A stretch of DNA of 64,000 nucleotides. Origin: Labilibacter sediminis (GTDB taxonomy: Bacteria > Bacteroidota > Bacteroidia > Bacteroidales > Marinilabiliaceae). The stretch is taken from NCBI RefSeq assembly GCF_005877885.1, contig NZ_VCHY01000012.1, forward strand, positions 1-64,000, written 5' to 3'. The position numbers and the translations under genes were made by a program. The notes under the pieces are model-generated. The model worked only from the letters and a program-made list of their open reading frames with translations, made no database searches and was not told the DNA's origin. Positions 10,437-18,812 of this stretch are shown in pieces. How positions within the stretch are numbered: the first letter of the stretch is position 1; the number at the start of each line of letters is the position of its first letter.

Positions 10437-13004
10437 CTACTTTATAAGAACTTTTGTGTTCACATTAATATTTTTGCCTTTTAGGCTAATTATATAATAC
10501 GAACCTGACATTTTATTAACATCTATCAGATTAAGTCCATTGGATAAACTAACTACATTTGCATAAACCAACTGTCCCGTTATGCTATATACTTTCAGTT
10601 CAAAACTTTCCTCAGACGATAAATTGATGATATTTAAAACACCAGCACCTTTACCTGAATAAATTTTAATTGATTCACTTAAAGTATCAATAGCTGTAGT
10701 TGGTAAACCTTCATCACCATCGATTACGCCATTACCGTTGTTATCGCCATCTAATTCAGGGAAAGTTATTTGTCCGTCTCCATCCACATCTCCTGCAACT
10801 TCCGCCGGGTGTGTAATAGCTCCATCTCCATTAGTATCTCCTGCAATTTCTAATGGACGGGTAATTTCTCCATCACCATTAAGGTCACCTGCTATTTCAG
10901 GGTAAGTTATCGTTCCATCGCAATCAATATCACCAGCAATCTCAGGGTAAGTAATTGTTCCATCTACATCTGCATCACCTGCTATTAAAGAGATGTTAGC
11001 AGTTAATCCTGCTGGTTGAGTAAGCGTATAGTTGTCAGCATCAGCTCCTGAAATGCTCATTATTGTTAACACTGGAATATTTGCACCAACTGTACTTTGA
11101 ATAAAGTCACCGATAATATAACCTTCAACTTCCGTATCTAATTGTACATCATCTCCTTCAACAACACCTGAAAGTTCAGCTCCCCTAACTATGGCTATAG
11201 TAGTACCATCTTGAACTTTATTGATAGCTTCAGCATAAAGAACAGTTAGTTCTTTTTGACTTACTAAAACGTTAATATTACTTGTACTTGATTCATAATT
11301 ATCAACATCGTCAGGAGTAAATGTAACTTCTGCTGAATAAGATCCTACTGATGGGGTAATTGTTTCATCACTGAAAGTAAAAGTTCCTTCAACACTAACA
11401 TCTCCTCCACTTAATACAGAAGATGAAAGATCTTCTCCATATGTAATACCTGAAGCAGTTGGCCATTCTGTAATTGATGCCTGTGCTTTGGGTAAGCTTG
11501 TAGAAGTAAGGGTTATTGTTAAAGTAGTTGAAGTAATTGTACCACCATTATTAACTTCTACTACTACTTCTTTAGTTCCTCTTGTTGTACCGGTATACTT
11601 AAAATTATTAAGCGCTAACTGAACTTGTTCCAATGTACCTGAAATGGTAACTTCATTGGTATTATCACCGTTAATAGTAGCTGTTGACTGATCGTAACGA
11701 TTTACATCAATTTCGTCACCTGCCTCTGTTGATAATGTTAGAGTTACTACATCGGTTGGAGTACCGGCAACAGCCATTCTAACGTAAACAGATGTTGTTC
11801 CTTCGTAAGCTTCGAAAGAAGAAGAATAAAAATAAGCATATGAATTTTTAGACAGTACAAAATCTATTTGGCCATCCTGGTCAAAATCATCCATTGCAAA
11901 ATCTATGATACTATTACCGGAAGAACCTGAGTTAAAATATGTAGCCTCTGTAAATGTTCCACTTCCATTATTTACAAAAGCAACTACATTATAACCACTT
12001 CTTTCTGCAGTTAAAAGATCCAAATCTTCATCACCATCAATATCTGCACAAAACAAACTTGACGATCCGGTTGCTCTAATAGCTGTTTCTGTGTAGCTTG
12101 ATGTTGCAGGATTAGCTATAAAAACAATTGTTTCATAAGAGCTAATAGCTAAAGCAATATCATCCACATCATCTCCACTAAAATCCTCAACAATAAGTGA
12201 CTTTCTTCCATTTGCTACTGATGGATATGAGGATGCAGTTGTATAAGTTAATAAAGATGTCTGTGTAAAGGTTTCATCACCATTGTTAGCAAATAAATAT
12301 AGATTCTTGTCGCCTGATAAAGCCAGAATATCAATATTTGTATCGTCATTTAAATCTTTTACTACAATATCTTTAATACTCTGATCACCTGTTGCCAGTT
12401 CATGATAAGTATAAGTACCATCAGCATTTTGTTCATACCAGCAAAAATCATCTTTATAAGATACTAACACAAGGTCAGTTCGGGTATCTTTATTTAAATC
12501 AGCAGGAACAAGCTCTCCAATTGAAGAATAAGTAGTTCCACTGTATTCATATGTATGCGTAGTTCCATCAATAATTTTAGTTGCAGTATAAGTACCATCT
12601 GCTTCGTCAACTCTATAAATATGAAAATCTTCTTTATTCAAATAAACTATGTCAACTTCTCCATTGTTATCAGCATCAAACTGAGTAATAAATCCATCTT
12701 TAGATGTTGATGCAGCATCAGTATTTGTAAACGAAGTTGTTAAAGCTGTATAGTTGTAATCAAATTTATTATTATCAAATGGAAAATAACTTAAAAGGCG
12801 CTTTCCTACAGTATAATCATGAGCAAATTGTACTAAGTCTTTATCACCATCCTCATCCATATCTCTTAAAATATAGTTGTAAGGGTAACGCTGTCCATCC
12901 GTTCCGAAATAATGAAGCATATCATTCTCGATTGCTCCTTGTCCAAATGCAAGTCCGAAACTTGACAAAAGCACTAAGTTTAAAAGTAAAGATTTCAGTT
13001 TCAT
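10437..13004 (-). CDS. Secreted FG-GAP repeat protein with calcium-loop repeats and T9SS sorting domain
   Basis: 855 aa. A signal peptide (MKLKSLLLNLVLLSSFGLAFG) precedes FG-GAP/VCBS-like repeats with DxDxDG loops (DMDEDGDKDLV, DFDQDGQIDFVL) up to about residue 400. Next are a cadherin-like module (about 400-505) and MBG/YDG-like beta domains (about 510-672; ISGADADNYTL). Six tandem calcium-loop repeats occupy residues 676-767. The last 80 or so residues, ending in FELKVYSITGQLVYAN and KVLIK, fit a type A T9SS C-terminal sorting signal. The protein is therefore probably exported through T9SS and anchored or released at the surface. No enzymatic domain is visible, so adhesion or matrix function is the likely role. 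It sits upstream of the sensor kinase on the same strand, with a terminator between them. Confidence 0.87.
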   Translation of the reverse strand: MKLKSLLLNLVLLSSFGLAFGQGAIENDMLHYFGTDGQRYPYNYILRDMDEDGDKDLVQFAHDYTVGKRLLSYFPFDNNKFDYNYTALTTSFTNTDAASTSKDGFITQFDADNNGEVDIVYLNKEDFHIYRVDEADGTYTATKIIDGTTHTYEYSGTTYSSIGELVPADLNKDTRTDLVLVSYKDDFCWYEQNADGTYTYHELATGDQSIKDIVVKDLNDDTNIDILALSGDKNLYLFANNGDETFTQTSLLTYTTASSYPSVANGRKSLIVEDFSGDDVDDIALAISSYETIVFIANPATSSYTETAIRATGSSSLFCADIDGDEDLDLLTAERSGYNVVAFVNNGSGTFTEATYFNSGSSGNSIIDFAMDDFDQDGQIDFVLSKNSYAYFYSSSFEAYEGTTSVYVRMAVAGTPTDVVTLTLSTEAGDEIDVNRYDQSTATINGDNTNEVTISGTLEQVQLALNNFKYTGTTRGTKEVVVEVNNGGTITSTTLTITLTSTSLPKAQASITEWPTASGITYGEDLSSSVLSGGDVSVEGTFTFSDETITPSVGSYSAEVTFTPDDVDNYESSTSNINVLVSQKELTVLYAEAINKVQDGTTIAIVRGAELSGVVEGDDVQLDTEVEGYIIGDFIQSTVGANIPVLTIMSISGADADNYTLTQPAGLTANISLIAGDADVDGTITYPEIAGDIDCDGTITYPEIAGDLNGDGEITRPLEIAGDTNGDGAITHPAEVAGDVDGDGQITFPELDGDNNGNGVIDGDEGLPTTAIDTLSESIKIYSGKGAGVLNIINLSSEESFELKVYSITGQLVYANVVSLSNGLNLIDVNKMSGSYYIISLKGKNINVNTKVLIK
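10704..10979 (-). repeat. Six tandem 15-16-residue calcium-loop repeats (coding)
   Basis: Residues 676-767 of the FG-GAP/T9SS protein repeat the pattern GDxDxDGxITxPEIA. Copies include GDADVDGTITYPEIA, GDIDCDGTITYPEIA and GDVDGDGQITFPELD, and the last one is degenerate (GDNNGNGVIDGDEGL). Each copy carries an EF-hand/dockerin-like DxDxDG loop but no full helix-loop-helix. The array sits directly in front of the sorting domain. Confidence 0.85.
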
Positions 13005-13106
13005 TTCTATTTTTAAGTTTATAATTACCTACTCTATAATGGTTTTCGGCTCCCCCTTTACTATCTACTCATTAGTACCTCTGGTTGCATTTAAAGTTTG
13101 TGAAAA

Positions 13107-13127
13107 AGGTTAGCAAAAGGTTAACAT
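13107..13127 (-). promoter_or_regulatory. Putative regulator-binding direct repeat, copy 2
   Basis: On the plus strand this reads AGGTTA, five bases, AGGTTA, then ACAT, a perfect direct repeat with an 11-base period. It lies about 100 bases upstream of the start codon at 13004 and matches 6909-6929 at 20 of 21 positions. Function as an operator is inference. Confidence 0.45.
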
Positions 13128-13230
13128 TCCTATACATATGATAAATCTCCTAGTGCAAGGCGAATTTGTAATGATTTAACTGCTGTAAACACTCAATAAA
13201 ATCACTAACTTAAAACCAAAATCTAGTATT

Positions 13231-14079
13231 ATGGAAGAGAAATCGAATATGCCTCCTATTTACATTGTATCGGGCGGAAAGGGAGTAGCCGGACACACTC
13301 TGGTAGAATCCATGTTAATTCAGTACCCGGATCATAAAATTCCGGTAATCATTGAACCTGAAGTCTCTACAAAAGAACAAATAGACAAAATTACAGATAA
13401 GGTTATTGAGAACAACGGTGTTATTGCTCATACCATGGTTGACCATATTGCCAGAAGAAAACTGATTGATGCCTGTGAAACTAAAAACATAAGACACTTT
13501 GATTTAGTTGGTAACATGACAGATTATCTGGACACAGTTTTGGACATGAAACCAGTTGAACAACCCGGGTTATACCGCTTGCGCGATATGGAATATTACC
13601 GCAGAGTAAGAGCCATTGAATTTACCATGATGCACGACGACGGACAACACGCTGAAAAAATAGCTACTGCTGATATTGTGTTAGCAGGCGTTTCGCGCAC
13701 GGGTAAAACACCATTAAGTATTTACCTCGCTATGTTTGGCTGGAAAGTGGCCAATGTACCTATTGTACCTGGCACTCCTGTTCCTGAAGAATTATTTCAG
13801 ATTGATCCGAATCGTGTTTTTGGCTTAACCATTTCTATGGCATACCTTATAGCGCAAAGAAGCAGTCGGGTATCTCGCATCAATATGGACCCTAATTCAG
13901 ATTACGTTGACAGAAGAAAAGTACGCATGGAGCTTGATTACGCAGCAAACCTATTTAAAAGAGGAGGTTTTAAAGTACTCAACATCACCAATAAACCCAT
14001 TGAATATTCTGCCAATGAAATTCTGACCATTTTAACTTCTCGCTTTGGCAGCGAGAAATGGAAAAAAGATGAAGACTAA
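13231..14079 (+). CDS. PEP synthase/PPDK regulatory protein (kinase/pyrophosphorylase, DUF299)
   Basis: 282 aa, matching the usual length of this family. The protein shows the family P-loop GVSRTGKTPLS at about residues 153-163, and conserved stretches VDRRKVRMEL and SANEILTIL near the C-terminus. Known members reversibly phosphorylate a threonine next to the catalytic histidine of phosphoenolpyruvate synthase or pyruvate phosphate dikinase, with ADP as phosphate donor and a Pi-dependent reverse reaction. In this organism it should set the balance between glycolysis and gluconeogenesis at the PEP/pyruvate node. The target enzyme is not in the window. It is a single gene followed by a strong terminator. 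The choice between PPDK and PEP synthase as target cannot be made here. Confidence 0.9.
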   Translation: MEEKSNMPPIYIVSGGKGVAGHTLVESMLIQYPDHKIPVIIEPEVSTKEQIDKITDKVIENNGVIAHTMVDHIARRKLIDACETKNIRHFDLVGNMTDYLDTVLDMKPVEQPGLYRLRDMEYYRRVRAIEFTMMHDDGQHAEKIATADIVLAGVSRTGKTPLSIYLAMFGWKVANVPIVPGTPVPEELFQIDPNRVFGLTISMAYLIAQRSSRVSRINMDPNSDYVDRRKVRMELDYAANLFKRGGFKVLNITNKPIEYSANEILTILTSRFGSEKWKKDED

Positions 14080-14120
14080 TCAGTTAGCAGTGATCAGTTA
14101 GCAGTGATCAGTTAGCAGTG
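14079..14120. repeat. Three tandem copies of a 14-base unit at a stop codon
   Basis: ATCAGTTAGCAGTG is repeated exactly at 14079-14092, 14093-14106 and 14107-14120. The first copy begins on the last base of the preceding stop codon. Each unit is two related heptamers (TTAGCAG and TGATCAG), similar to the heptamer array at 33154-33202. Confidence 0.9.
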
Positions 14121-14133
14121 ATCAATATATTTG

Positions 14134-14175
14134 AACCTTTTCCTTGGTTTTTAACTTCGGAAAAGGTTTTTTTTC
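14134..14175 (+). terminator. Rho-independent terminator
   Basis: AACCTTTTCC at 14134-14143 pairs perfectly with GGAAAAGGTT at 14159-14168. A long T-run follows. It ends the transcript of the PPDK regulatory gene. Confidence 0.85.
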
Positions 14176-14506
14176 GTTTTTTACCACTTACTTTTTATTC
14201 TTTACCATTAGCTTTTCACTTTTTACCGCTTACAAATGAAAAGTTACCAGTAAAATGTCATTTGTAAATGGTCCTGAATCATTTGTTGGTGGTGATATAT
14301 CATTTATTTAAGATGCCCCAAAGTTATCCAGATAAATAGGTGTTAAATAATGATTTATTACACTTTCAATATATACATTGTTTAATCTTTTTCTCTTCTT
14401 CTTGAACATTATTACAATACCCATGTTTTACTTCAGAACAATACGCATTGAGATTAGTTATAATAGTTAAAATCGTATAGTATTAATAAGATAAAAGATA
14501 GTTGAA
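14176..14506. other. Intergenic region upstream of the GTP cyclohydrolase-like gene
   Basis: This is 331 bases of very AT-rich DNA with loosely repeated TTTTTACC/CTTAC words at 14177-14233. I see no gene, clear promoter or RNA here. Confidence 0.5.
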
Positions 14507-15352
14507 ATGAAGGATGTACGAATTAAAACAGCTATTAAAAATCCAAAACCTCATACCAAATTAAATGGGGCAAATGGATTAAAAAAGGAAAACAATAATA
14601 AGTTCGACTACTTAAAAGATTATGTAGAAGGTAAATTTCAGGATAGATACCCATTAAAGGATTTTTTAACTTCATGGATTGAGTACAATCATTTGAAAGA
14701 CTTTAAAATTTCGGACAACGTGGAAAGTGTAGGTGGTATTTCGGAAGAAGCTCATTTTATTATGCGGGTAGTGACTGAATATCATATTACTCAGGCTTTT
14801 AAAGCCATGAAAATTGACTTAAAGGATCCTAATGTTGGAGGACCTAAAGGTACGCCTTACCGCATGACAAAGATGTATTGCGGCAATAGCCTGGAAGATG
14901 ATACTGAATTGCTTTCCGGCCGATGGTCGAACAGGCCACACATGGCCAGCTTTCCGAACGAGCAAGGACAAAAATACCCCATCACCAAACGCGTTGATAT
15001 TGTATCGGTATGTTCACATCACGTAGCTCCTTTTAGCACATTGTTCAGAGAAGATGCTTACGCGGTTATCAGTTATATTCCCGATCAGATGGTATTGGGC
15101 ATTTCTAAACTTCAAAGAATAGTGGACTGGGTAGCTCGTCGTGGTCATTTACAAGAGAATTTAACCAAGATGATTTACGACGAAGTAAGCATTGCTGCAG
15201 AAACAGCTTCGGTATATGTAAAACTTCACGGATTAGTGCATACCTGCGAATCAGTACGTGGTACGCAAAGTAGCGAAGGTTCTTTTACCAGCGAATATTA
15301 CGGGGGAGATTTTGAAAATTATCAGCTTCGAAAAGAAATAATTACCAGATAA
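14507..15352 (+). CDS. GTP cyclohydrolase I-like protein (T-fold)
   Basis: 281 aa, longer than the usual 200-220 because of an N-terminal extension of about 60 residues. The C-terminal half follows the FolE pattern: VCSHHVAPF (zinc Cys and His; the usual CEHH has become CSHH), YIPDQMVLGISKLQRIVDW, LQENLTKMI, and HTCESVRG with the third zinc Cys. Known FolE converts GTP to 7,8-dihydroneopterin triphosphate, the first step to folate, queuosine or tetrahydropterin cofactors. A QueD/PTPS-like gene follows about 100 bases later and uses that product, which supports a joint pterin or deazapurine role. The changed residues (E to S beside the zinc Cys, R to N in QERLT) leave open a divergent substrate. 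Symbol withheld because of the divergence. Confidence 0.78.
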   Translation: MKDVRIKTAIKNPKPHTKLNGANGLKKENNNKFDYLKDYVEGKFQDRYPLKDFLTSWIEYNHLKDFKISDNVESVGGISEEAHFIMRVVTEYHITQAFKAMKIDLKDPNVGGPKGTPYRMTKMYCGNSLEDDTELLSGRWSNRPHMASFPNEQGQKYPITKRVDIVSVCSHHVAPFSTLFREDAYAVISYIPDQMVLGISKLQRIVDWVARRGHLQENLTKMIYDEVSIAAETASVYVKLHGLVHTCESVRGTQSSEGSFTSEYYGGDFENYQLRKEIITR

Positions 15353-15404
15353 GCGGTGCGACCGCATCGAATAAAGACTGGTGGGACCAGAGCCAATAAT
15401 TGGC
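15353..15404 (+). other. Three consecutive 13-base palindromes between the cyclohydrolase and PTPS-like genes
   Basis: GCGGTGCGACCGC (15353-15365, immediately after the stop codon), CTGGTGGGACCAG (15378-15390) and GCCAATAATTGGC (15392-15404) can each form a tight hairpin. The first two share the core GGTGSGACC. None has a T-run, so they are not ordinary terminators. They could stabilise or process the mRNA between the two genes (inference). Confidence 0.6.
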
Positions 15405-15454
15405 TTCATATTAAAGAACATTTTTGATGACAGACAAAATAATAAACCAAACAG

Positions 15455-16060
15455 ATGATAATAAGAAAGAAATTTAAGTTTGAAGGAGCCCATATTGTCA
15501 GGGATTGCTCAAGCGACAGATGCAAAAAGTCGTTACACGGGCATAGTTATGTAGTTGAAGTGTTTTTAACCTCCACTAAACTCGATTTTGGACAAATGGT
15601 ATACGATTTTGGACTAACCAAAGGAACCATTAGAGATGTTGTGGACAGTTTTGACCATGCTTATGCTATGTGGAATAAAGAAAAACCTGATTTTAAAACG
15701 TTTATTAAAAGCAATAGCGACAGGTATGTTGAGATGCCGCTTTCTCCTTCGGCAGAATGTTTTGCTTTAACTTTTTTATTTGTAATTGATAAAATATTAA
15801 AAGCAACAACATTTAATAATGGAGAAGGAGAAGTAAGTGTAAAATCCGTAAGAGTTCACGAAACGGACACCGGGTATGCCGAAGCTTTTCAGGAGGATTT
15901 GCAGTGGTTTGATTACAATTTAACTGATATTGTTTTTAGCGATGCCATTAAAATCGAATGGAAAGATCCTGAGATGTATGAAAAACTAATTTCCTACCAC
16001 AGCAATAATGGTGGTGATAAGCCATTTATAAATCCGATTGTTGCAACAAAGTATAGTTAA
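15455..16060 (+). CDS. 6-pyruvoyl-tetrahydropterin synthase/QueD-like protein
   Basis: 201 aa, longer than the roughly 120-140 of typical QueD. Zinc ligands are H13 (FEGAH), H28 and H30 (SLHGHSY). A candidate catalytic Cys is C23, and the conserved DHAYAM His and the Glu in VHETDTGYAEA are present. Family members turn dihydroneopterin triphosphate into 6-pyruvoyl-tetrahydropterin or 6-carboxy-tetrahydropterin (queuosine pathway). The upstream cyclohydrolase-like gene would supply the substrate. A C-terminal extension of about 60 residues (from about 140 on) has no function I recognise. The queuosine and tetrahydropterin roles cannot be told apart from sequence alone. Confidence 0.8.
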   Translation: MIIRKKFKFEGAHIVRDCSSDRCKKSLHGHSYVVEVFLTSTKLDFGQMVYDFGLTKGTIRDVVDSFDHAYAMWNKEKPDFKTFIKSNSDRYVEMPLSPSAECFALTFLFVIDKILKATTFNNGEGEVSVKSVRVHETDTGYAEAFQEDLQWFDYNLTDIVFSDAIKIEWKDPEMYEKLISYHSNNGGDKPFINPIVATKYS

Positions 16061-16080
16061 CTATAAAACAAATTGACAAA

Positions 16081-16124
16081 ACAAAAACGGTTCTACTTTT
16101 AATGTTAAGCAGAACCGTTTTTGT
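16081..16124 (+). terminator. Rho-independent terminator, possibly bidirectional
   Basis: ACAAAAACGGTTCT (16081-16094) pairs with AGAACCGTTTTTGT (16111-16124) in a 14-base perfect stem. It has T-rich flanks and lies 20 bases after the PTPS-like stop codon. Confidence 0.88.
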
Positions 16125-16317
16125 TTATAATTTTAGTTATTCTCTTTTAACCCGCTTTATGCATTAGAAAATCTATTACCCATTGAAATCACTTCAAAAC
16201 AAAACACTTTGTAGCTTCACTTCAACTCACCAGAACGATGCTATGCCTCGTTTCAGTAAAGCTTTGTTTTATAGTGCTTTCAATGTTCATGACGAAGTTC
16301 TAATACATAATACGGGT

Positions 16318-16632
16318 TTAACTTCCTTCTAAATATAGTCCCCACAGATAAAGAAGCAAGGCACATAAGCCCATCACAAGGATAGTGGCAACAATAGTAG
16401 ATACAAATGCTATTTTACGCTTATAAGCAAGACGTTGTCTTATTCTCGCCTTAATTTCTTTAAGCTCTTCCGGAGCTATTTTCTTTCGGTGAAATTTCTG
16501 GTGGTTTTTATTAATTAACTCCTGCTGATAAATATCTTTTAATTTAGCAATTCGATCAATTCTTTTTTGTCTGATGGAAGCATTATACTTCGACCTTTTG
16601 ATCATATCTAATACATGACCTGCTGAACTCAT
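16318..16632 (-). CDS. Small single-pass membrane protein, function unknown
   Basis: 104 aa. The first 70 residues are strongly basic and helical (KRSKYNASIRQKRIDRIAKL, KARIRQRLAYKRK). One transmembrane helix lies at about 74-98, leaving a short C-terminal tail. I do not recognise the family. It is the last gene of the apparent PadR/PspC operon, 55 bases after the DUF4252-like gene, so an envelope-related function is plausible. Confidence 0.65.
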   Translation of the reverse strand: MSSAGHVLDMIKRSKYNASIRQKRIDRIAKLKDIYQQELINKNHQKFHRKKIAPEELKEIKARIRQRLAYKRKIAFVSTIVATILVMGLCALLLYLWGLYLEGS

Positions 16633-16687
16633 AGTTAAAATTTTAAGACCAATAAGTCCAAAAGATAGAATTAATTAAACAAAATCA

Positions 16688-17191
16688 CTAATCTTTATAA
16701 TCCTCCATTTTATTTTTAAAGGCATCTACATCATCAATTCTAAAATCTCCAATGAAGGATAATAAAACTCCATTTTTATCGCCCTGAAAGATCACATGAC
16801 ACTCATACACTTTTTTACCCTTACGATGCACCCACACTTCTGTATCATCGTCATCATCCTCGGTTTCAACTAATTTATAATTTCCTTTATCTAAAAATTT
16901 CAGTACCTGATCTCGAAAATTTTTCTCCGGTTTAAAATCAGGTTTATAAACCACTAGCTTAACCTCATGCAAATCTCCACTTACCTGATGATCATCCTCC
17001 TCATCATCGTCTTCATCAATTTCAAAATTTATAATATCAATCAGGTTTTTCGAAAACGATAAATAAGTCACCTCATCCATCGATCTGAACTCGTTAAACA
17101 TTTTATCTGATATTTTTTGCTGTGCCAGAATACTTATAGAAGAATAACCGACCATTAGCAACACTACTGATAATCTAATTAAGTTTTTCAT
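16688..17191 (-). CDS. DUF4252-like exported protein
   Basis: 167 aa from the ATG at 17191. The alternative TTG at 17209 would add six residues in front of a good signal peptide (MKNLIRLSVVLLMVGYSSIS). The mature part starts with a short motif (MFNEFRSMDEVTYLSFSKNL) and ends with a fold typical of Bacteroidota DUF4252 proteins (VYECHVIFQGDKNGVLLSFI). Two highly acidic stretches are present (EIDEDDDEEDD and ETEDDDDD). The function of the family is unknown. It follows the PspC paralogues closely, suggesting a shared envelope-stress or membrane role. Confidence 0.7.
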   Translation of the reverse strand: MKNLIRLSVVLLMVGYSSISILAQQKISDKMFNEFRSMDEVTYLSFSKNLIDIINFEIDEDDDEEDDHQVSGDLHEVKLVVYKPDFKPEKNFRDQVLKFLDKGNYKLVETEDDDDDTEVWVHRKGKKVYECHVIFQGDKNGVLLSFIGDFRIDDVDAFKNKMEDYKD

Positions 17192-17228
17192 GATTAAATT
17201 AATTTTCAAAGGTGACTCTATACGAATT

Positions 17229-18710
17229 TTAATCCAGGTTATTGTTCACAACCCATTGCAGGTCATCATCCACTTCTACCTGAATACCTTCGGGCACAGT
17301 CAAAACAAGTTGTAATTTTTGATCTCGTATTTTAGATCCTTCCTGAAGAGTAAATACCGGATCAATATAAATGACAGTATCTTTTTGTAACCAAAAATAT
17401 TCTATCCCGTCTATATTTGCTTGCGCATTTGAAATGCTGTTTCCCTTTGCACTTTTTTTAATATCAATAGCAAACTCACTTCCCCTAACCAATTCAATTT
17501 TAGGATTACCCTGCACATAAATTCTATCATCTGCCAAATACACATCTAATCTGTTCACATCAAAAAGATGTTCCTGATAATCCGGGAAATTCGACTTAGC
17601 ATTGGGCTTAAGGTAAATGGTATTTCCTGTTGGTTCGTTCAGCACACTTTTACTATATACAGTTTCCGGTACAGAATAATTACGGGCTACCCGAGCCGCA
17701 GTATACACTACCAATACCCATCCTGATATCCATAAAATAAGTCCGATCAGTGCCAATAAACCTCCTCGCGTTTTAAATTTAAACACCAACTTAAATCCTA
17801 AATAAAACACCATTAGAATTGGAATAACAACCAATAGTAAAACACCTATTGTACCCAGGGTTATATCTAAGGATGACAAAAAATAATTGGGTAAAGTGGC
17901 ATAATACCCGCTTACATTAGAAAAATCGAAGAAGGTATAGCCAAATGTAAAGGTCAATACCAAACCTACCAATGCTGCCAATGTTCCTATCATAATAGCA
18001 ACACCAATTAAACTTCCTAAAAACCCAACTACTTTACTCAATGCCATACCCATTGTATCAGATCCTTTTGAGATACCTGAATTAATGTTCTGGTAAGTTT
18101 TTGATTGCTTAATTTTTTCAGAAACCTCCTGGTATTCTTTCTTTAAATTTTGTTCCCAGTTTTCATATTCAGCAGGTCCTTTCATCTCAAGGCGCTGTGT
18201 AATAGTAATGGCTTTTGGCATTACAATCCACAAAATAAGATAAACTGGTAATGACATTCCATACAAGATAAAGGCAACTAAAAAGATTACCCGGAAGACA
18301 AGCGGATCCATATCGAAGTATGCTCCCAATCCACCACAAACACCTCCTAATACTCTGTTCTCAGTATCTCGATATAGTCTTTTTTTATAAGTTGGCGAGT
18401 TCATTGTACTTTGTTTTTCTTCGGAAGTAGTTTTCTCAGGCTCTTCATCATCAATAAAATCCTGAGGCTCTCCCATGGTTTTAATTACTTCATCAACCTG
18501 CCCTAAGGTAATTACATCCTCATTTGACTGATGACTACCACTAAACAGCTCAGCAATACGCGCCTCAATATCTGCTACAATTTCTTTGGCTTCAATTTTA
18601 TCTACGAAACTCTTTTCTATTTTCTCGAGATATAGGCGCAATTTTTCGTAAGCATCCTCTTCAATATGAAAAGCAAAACCATTTAAGTTGATATGTAATG
18701 TTTTTTTCAT
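17229..18710 (-). CDS. PspC-domain membrane protein (paralogue 1)
   Basis: 493 aa. The N-terminal domain (residues 1-95, MKKTLHINLNGFAFHIEEDA) is shared with the next gene. A PspC domain follows at about 108-172 (YRDTENRVLGGVCGGLGAYF, LPVYLILWIVMPKA). Several further transmembrane segments lie at 225-350. The extracytoplasmic C-terminal part (350-493) is beta-rich, as in adhesin-like or LiaF-type domains. PspC proteins of the phage-shock system sense membrane damage. The gene sits behind a PadR repressor and an upstream paralogue, so a membrane-stress module is likely. The exact signal is unknown. Confidence 0.8.
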   Translation of the reverse strand: MKKTLHINLNGFAFHIEEDAYEKLRLYLEKIEKSFVDKIEAKEIVADIEARIAELFSGSHQSNEDVITLGQVDEVIKTMGEPQDFIDDEEPEKTTSEEKQSTMNSPTYKKRLYRDTENRVLGGVCGGLGAYFDMDPLVFRVIFLVAFILYGMSLPVYLILWIVMPKAITITQRLEMKGPAEYENWEQNLKKEYQEVSEKIKQSKTYQNINSGISKGSDTMGMALSKVVGFLGSLIGVAIMIGTLAALVGLVLTFTFGYTFFDFSNVSGYYATLPNYFLSSLDITLGTIGVLLLVVIPILMVFYLGFKLVFKFKTRGGLLALIGLILWISGWVLVVYTAARVARNYSVPETVYSKSVLNEPTGNTIYLKPNAKSNFPDYQEHLFDVNRLDVYLADDRIYVQGNPKIELVRGSEFAIDIKKSAKGNSISNAQANIDGIEYFWLQKDTVIYIDPVFTLQEGSKIRDQKLQLVLTVPEGIQVEVDDDLQWVVNNNLD

Positions 18711-18812
18711 TTCTCTTTTTTTTATTTAAGCGAGTTAAGCACTCACCAGGTTCATCTGTATTTGTTGATAACTTAATTAATTTACCAAATTCAACAGTTA
18801 ATACTCTGTTTA

